Shown here: positions 59,422 to 64,000 of the stretch, in pieces
Position numbering within the stretch: the first letter of the stretch is position 1
How the letters are laid out: each line of letters opens with the position of its first letter
Assembly: GCF_963583255.1 (NCBI RefSeq)
Contig: NC_084819.1
Span: 17,329,616 to 17,393,615 of the forward strand
Direction: 5' to 3'
DNA: 64,000 nt
Source of the DNA: Pyrus communis
Lineage: Eukaryota > Streptophyta > Magnoliopsida > Rosales > Rosaceae
Notes under the pieces: generated by a model
Seen by the model: the letters and a program-made list of their open reading frames with translations, nothing else
What the model was told of the DNA's origin: nothing
Databases searched by the model: none
Translations under genes and position numbers: made by a program

Positions 59422-61129
59422 ATGGTAAGTGTAATATTACTCTTCCTTATGTTGCACAATGATCTAAATTGTTTACTTTTTTAATTTATTCTTTAAAAAC
59501 ATAAGCAAATCAAAAAACGTTTAACTGTTCAACTAAAATTGTTAACGTGATTTGTCTATTTTATTTTACTGAATAACCATAAACGACTAAACAATTTTAA
59601 ATTTATTTTTGAATGGTAAAAAATTGATCTTAGAGTACAACTCAACAAATAAATTATTCAGATCAGGTGTGTAACATTGTAAAATAAAAAGAACACTCTG
59701 CAAATAAAACTAGAATGTTTAAATAAAAATGTCGGTCAATATAGTCGACAACGAATCTAGTTGAATAGTTGGGCCACGTGGCGCACATTGATGCAAGATA
59801 TGGTCTAAGATACATGTCTGGCCCAATTGGGACAACTCGATTCGACCCGTACCCCTGCCTATACCGCACATGCTCAGGGTATTTATTTTAGGCGCGTTTG
59901 ATAGTTGACTAGTCTTTTTAGACTGATATTCACATTTTTTTTTTTTACTTCTCACATATTCGGTAGCGACACGTCTTAACCTCGATATCCTCAAATATCA
60001 AGATAGACATGTGTTGGCCGACATCCGAGTCCGAGGATGACGAAACCATTAAAAACATGCATACCGATAAAATATTTAATTAGAAAGATATAAACCGATG
60101 CAGAATCGTGTTCAGAGCATACAACTACTAAGAATAATATGGAATGAATTATTATGAAAATGTACGAACAAAGAAATGATACTTATACTAAGAAGACTGG
60201 AGAATATCTATGTTGTAGAGTCCTGACGCCAGGATCATGTTCCTCGAATTTAAACCCTGAAGGGGGCGCAAAACCAGAAAAGGTGAGTAGTCCCTCAAAC
60301 TATCGAAAATGTGATCACTTCCCGCCAACACGTCTAAACATAATTAGGGACCTTTTAGTAAAACCCTACTAAAACGTTATAATTTTGAAAAACAGATGGC
60401 AGATTTGGATTTGGCACGTCAAGGAAACTCAGGTTTTTCCTTCACGCGTCGCTGCGCGTGGCGGTCGGCCGTCCCTACTCGCCAGAAAATCCAATATCTC
60501 CAAAAATTCCCAAATTTGACAGGAATAAAGATCTTGATAAGTGGAACAACTTTCATACCTGTGACCAAGGCCAATTTTCCCGGAAAAAGCCCCAATTTCA
60601 CAAAAACCCGCAAGAACCCTAGATTTGGGTGTGCTTTGATTCGAACTCCGACGCCCCCAAACTTGTTTGGGTTTTGTTCCTGGGTTCAAGGTGAGTGGTT
60701 TGATGGTGGTAATGACTATTTTGTCTCTATTTTTACTTGCCCATAACTTCTTCGTTATAGCTTCAAATCACGTTCTGTTTGCGCTACTACCTGAATACGC
60801 CAAGAAAACAGATTTTATGTGACATGACAAGGTGGTCAACAAAAGTTAACGTATTTGCCTCGAAAGGCAATTTTGTAATTTCACATTTTAAAATTATAAA
60901 AACTATAATTTTTTTGGAACGGGTCATTGCGGGTAGCCTGTTCTTTTAAGGCTTGGGAAGGCTCATAGAAAAATTTCAACCTTATATCATCATCGTATGA
61001 TTTACCAACATTGAGAATCGAGTCAAAGATGTAACGTGTGAAATACGAGTTTGTAATTCTATTGACCCCAAAAACTACCAAGTGTACGTAGAGCGCAGGC
61101 AAGTAATTAATAAGCTAATTACATCCTTC
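59422..61129. other. Unassigned DNA, partly retrotransposon-like
   Basis: The part 60200-60780 has GGGGGCGCAAAACCAGAAAA and GTGAGTAG blocks similar in style to the leader part of the family-S LTRs, but no termini were found. Open frames on both strands near 60396-60746 overlap each other and show no domain. Mostly AT-rich otherwise. Confidence 0.35.
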
Positions 61130-61700
61130 GGTTGTCTGCGGGGTGTGCCAACTTATCGACCGAGTTTGATTGGGGAGTAAAATATATTGATGTGGCATTA
61201 GGCGCTATTGACTTCTTAATCTTGTGATTGTAGCCGAGGAAGGAACACGTCTCGGCCTTCGGGTTCTAGAGCCTAAAGACAAGGCTGCTAGTTCTGCGAA
61301 GTTCAATATCAAATTCAGCTGTCAATGTGCCGAATGTAGTAACCCGTAAGACCTTACTTTGCCGAGAAGGCTGATAAAATGACCTCTACCAATAAGGATT
61401 CAAAAATCCTTGTTGACCAAAACTTGGATAAATAACTAGTCAGTCTTGAAGCAATGCTGTTTATCCAAACTGAAGATGCCCCTTGATCGATTGATTCTAC
61501 GACTTCAGTGTTGTTTATCCAAACTGAAGATGTCACCGGTTGCCTTCACAGTGCTGTTTATCCAAATTGAAGATGTGTTGGCGAGAAGAAAGAGGGAGAG
61601 AATAAAATCTCAAAAGTTGTTGAGAAGTTTTACATAGGGCAATTTGTGTGTTGAATTAAAGAGGGGGTTCTCCGTCGCAAAGTATATTGTATTTATAGCA
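61130..61700. repeat. LTR-like fragment with three copies of a 23-bp word
   Basis: GTGCCAACTTATCGACC-type start, Gly/Cys-poor non-coding DNA, then TGTTTATCCAAAYTGAAGATG at about 61458, 61513 and 61558. It ends near a TATA-like TATTTATAGC at 61689. It resembles an LTR promoter region; ends are not fixed. Confidence 0.4.
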
Positions 61701-63055
61701 TTCTTATCTTTTTCTTGGCACAGCCAAATAATAATTTTGTAGAGTCCAATTGCATCTCTAACTCATGGAATGAAAGACTGACATAAGCTAAAGCCTATCT
61801 TCCGGATGGCTATCCGTGCTTTTCAAACAAAATAAAAAACCTATCCAAGATTATCACAGACCAAAAGCCAAGCCTACCTAGGCTTCTTATCTCATCATCT
61901 TTAGTGGAATTATCACATCATGACCAAAGGTCTAGCCTACCTAGGCCTTTTATCTCATCACCTTTAAACCCGTCCATGCATGCATCTTGATCCCCTTTCT
62001 TGAATATAAGTTTGCTGCATATCCAATCCACACGTCCACACACTAGACATCCCAACTCAATTTGAACTGTACCGCTTGCTTAGGGATATAATTCGCATCC
62101 TATTTATCCTGCTTAAAAATATGTTAAGATAATTCATATTAAAAGATAATTATTATGATAAAAACCATAATATTATCCTTTAACAATAATAAAATTATCT
62201 TCACTTTTCCATCCGATGGTTGGAAGCTATGCTTATTTAACAGCTTTGATTGCACGGGCCGATAATGTAATTTTGAGTCCAAACAAATTTGTAATCAATC
62301 AGTGAGCTACTTGTGGTAGTGCCTTTTTTTTTTTTTTTTTTTTTTTTTTCGGTCATACCTGTGGTAGTTATTAATCTCCCATCTTTTGCATGTGTACATT
62401 GTGTGGTGCCACTGCCAATCTATTTCCAAATACCTTTTTTTTATCAGTATTTCCAAATACATATATATTGAATTGGTGAGGTAACAAGTGAGCGGCAACT
62501 AATTAACATTTCCTTACTTATTTCACAAGATAAGTTTGAGGGAAAATCAAATAAAGGAAAGAGCGCTCCTATATGGTAAAGTTTATCTTTTTTCCTAATT
62601 AACTTTCTAAAAACTTTTATATTACCGTGTATTTTGTTGCGCCATAGTTTTTATTCATACAATAATTTTAGAGTGATGTTATTTTCATCCCAATGTCTTA
62701 TCCTCCCACCCACTTTTCAATGAAAATTTTAATTACAAGTTTGTTCATTTGTAAAATGACCGATAAATACCTTAAAAGATAGCTCTCTGTTCACATACTA
62801 TTTATCTATCCTTAAACCCTCACCCAATAAAATTCCAGTGCTACTCAAATTGAAATTGTTTTGATTCCGCACTATTTTCTATATTTTCTACAAATTAATT
62901 CTCATTAAAATCTTGAAGACGAAGACGAACCCAAAAACCAGGCAACCAGAGTTTGCTTCTTCTTTGATTTCTCCGGCTACTCTCTAGTTCAAATTTAATG
63001 TTTTTGTTTTGGTTGGATGTTTCGACAATGGATATCAGCATGTGTATAGATGCTG
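61701..63055. other. Gene-free spacer
   Basis: A T-run of about 26 at 62324-62349 (see findings). Direct words CCTACCTAGGCTTCTTATCT and CCTACCTAGGCCTTTTATCT occur at about 61875 and 61938. No gene. Confidence 0.4.
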
Positions 63056-63063
63056 ATATTTAC

Positions 63064-63648
63064 CAGAGGGGGAGTTGAGGGGGTGCGAAAGGTGCGGTCG
63101 CATAGGGCCTCCAAAATTTTTGTCACCTAATATTTATATGTAATAATATTCTATATTTAAAATTGCTTTTGTTATGAAATAATGTTCTATATTCAAAAAT
63201 TGATTTTGTTAGCACGTTAAAATCTCATCTTACACTCCTTATAAGAGTAATTTTTTTTCTTTCTAAATACAAAAATTTAGAGTACAATAAGATATTTTGA
63301 GTGTCAATAATACACCATAAAAGACGGTATTTTTTCAATCTTATTATATAATAATGTTACATATTCAAATGAAACTTTAAAGTTAGAGTTTTTGAAGTTC
63401 GTTTTCTTCTTTGGTTGTTTAAGATTGAACTGTTTTTTATTATTTAGTGAATGTTATGTTTATAACTCCTGTTACTTATTATTAATGATATTTTTAAACT
63501 TGCAATTAGTGAGTGATAAACTTTGTTTTGATTTAAGTGATTGTTTTCTAGCTTCAATACATTGTCCTACATTTTTTAAGACTTATCTTAAGGAGGGGCG
63601 CTTTTATAAATTTCGCACAGGACCTCCAAAATCTCAGAGACGGCCCTG
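63064..63648. mobile_element. hAT-type non-autonomous element, 585 bp
   Basis: Ends CAGAGGGGGAG and, reversed, CAGGGCCGTCTCTGAG. A perfect 8-bp target duplication ATATTTAC lies at 63056-63063 and 63649-63656. Internally CGCATAGGGCCTCCAAAAT and CGCACAGGACCTCCAAAAT are near-terminal direct repeats. An 8-bp duplication with CAG ends is typical of hAT. No transposase is encoded; an 85-codon open frame inside is AT-rich and unconvincing. Confidence 0.8.
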
Positions 63649-63656
63649 ATATTTAC

Positions 63657-64000
63657 ACAAGTGTGGAAGAAGAATTGATGAAGGGTATTCTATAAAGGGT
63701 ATCGAGTTTGAACAGCAGAAAAAAAAAATGGTCCAAGGTCTATCACTGAGCTCTCTAAAATTATTCTTTACTAGTGCAATAATTTTAGAGACAAGCTCGG
63801 AGCGGAACGAGAGTGCTAATGAGGATATTTTAGGAATAAAAGTGGCTGAGGAAAGAGCATTTTAATTTTTTAACTTTTTATGGTGGAAGATTATGATGTA
63901 GGTGGAGAAATATGACAATGAAGTGGGTCTAGTTCTAGTAGCTCTCTAATTTTATTACCATGTATTCATTCGTGCCAATTTTTATTAGCATGTAAAATTT
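63657..64000. other. Right end of the window, no feature seen
   Basis: AT-rich DNA with no recognised gene or repeat. Confidence 0.4.

Noticed and set aside
60396..60746. 116-aa plus-strand frame with overlapping minus-strand frames
   Set aside because: Frames on both strands cover the same retrotransposon-like DNA and none shows a domain.
1..64000. CRISPR arrays, operons, tRNA genes
   Set aside because: None seen on either strand; the direct and inverted repeats present are transposon-like and the genes are eukaryotic and spliced.

Overview
This is nuclear DNA from a flowering plant. The genes have GT-AG introns, the spacers are AT-rich, and the families are plant-specific (PILS auxin carriers, CYP714 cytochromes P450, MAKR regulators, CML calcium sensors). 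The repeats are also plant-type: Copia, a Cassandra TRIM, large solo LTRs and many MITEs. The repeat mix suggests a woody eudicot, probably Rosaceae (apple or pear type). That placement is inference; no marker in the window proves it.

Layout. 1-1.7 kb: 5' exons of a bromodomain gene on the minus strand, running off the left edge. 4.0-6.7 kb: a RING-H2 E3 ligase with a C-terminal membrane anchor, plus strand. 7.6-11.5 kb: a complete ten-exon PIN-LIKES (PILS) carrier, minus strand. 11.5-30 kb is repeat-rich. It holds several MITEs, a U6 snRNA retropseudogene with target-site duplication, a decayed Copia element (15.6-21.5 kb), a duplicated fragment of what looks like condensin-II subunit H2, an ACC-rich simple repeat, and a 2.2-kb solo LTR. 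30.5-48.5 kb is a CYP714-type P450 cluster on the minus strand: two apparently intact five-exon genes (533 and 534 aa) around a collapsed pseudogene. It is invaded by a Cassandra element, a second solo LTR of the same family in opposite orientation, a fold-back element and several MITEs. 48.9-49.8 kb is a near-palindromic 937-bp fold-back with a 9-bp target duplication. 52.7-54.2 kb is a two-exon MAKR-family gene, and 57.9-58.6 kb an intronless CML42/43-like calcium sensor. The right end (58.6-64 kb) has no recognised gene, only LTR-like debris, MITEs and a 585-bp hAT-type element.

The single-copy genes are unrelated in function and do not form a pathway. The only functional cluster is the CYP714 array, made by tandem duplication that included upstream DNA. 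It now shows one pseudogenised copy, one orphan upstream copy, and two intact copies that differ in the region expected to contact substrate. Exon boundaries were read by eye from splice sites and reading-frame continuity, not from transcripts. I found no CRISPR array, operon, tRNA or functional rRNA gene.
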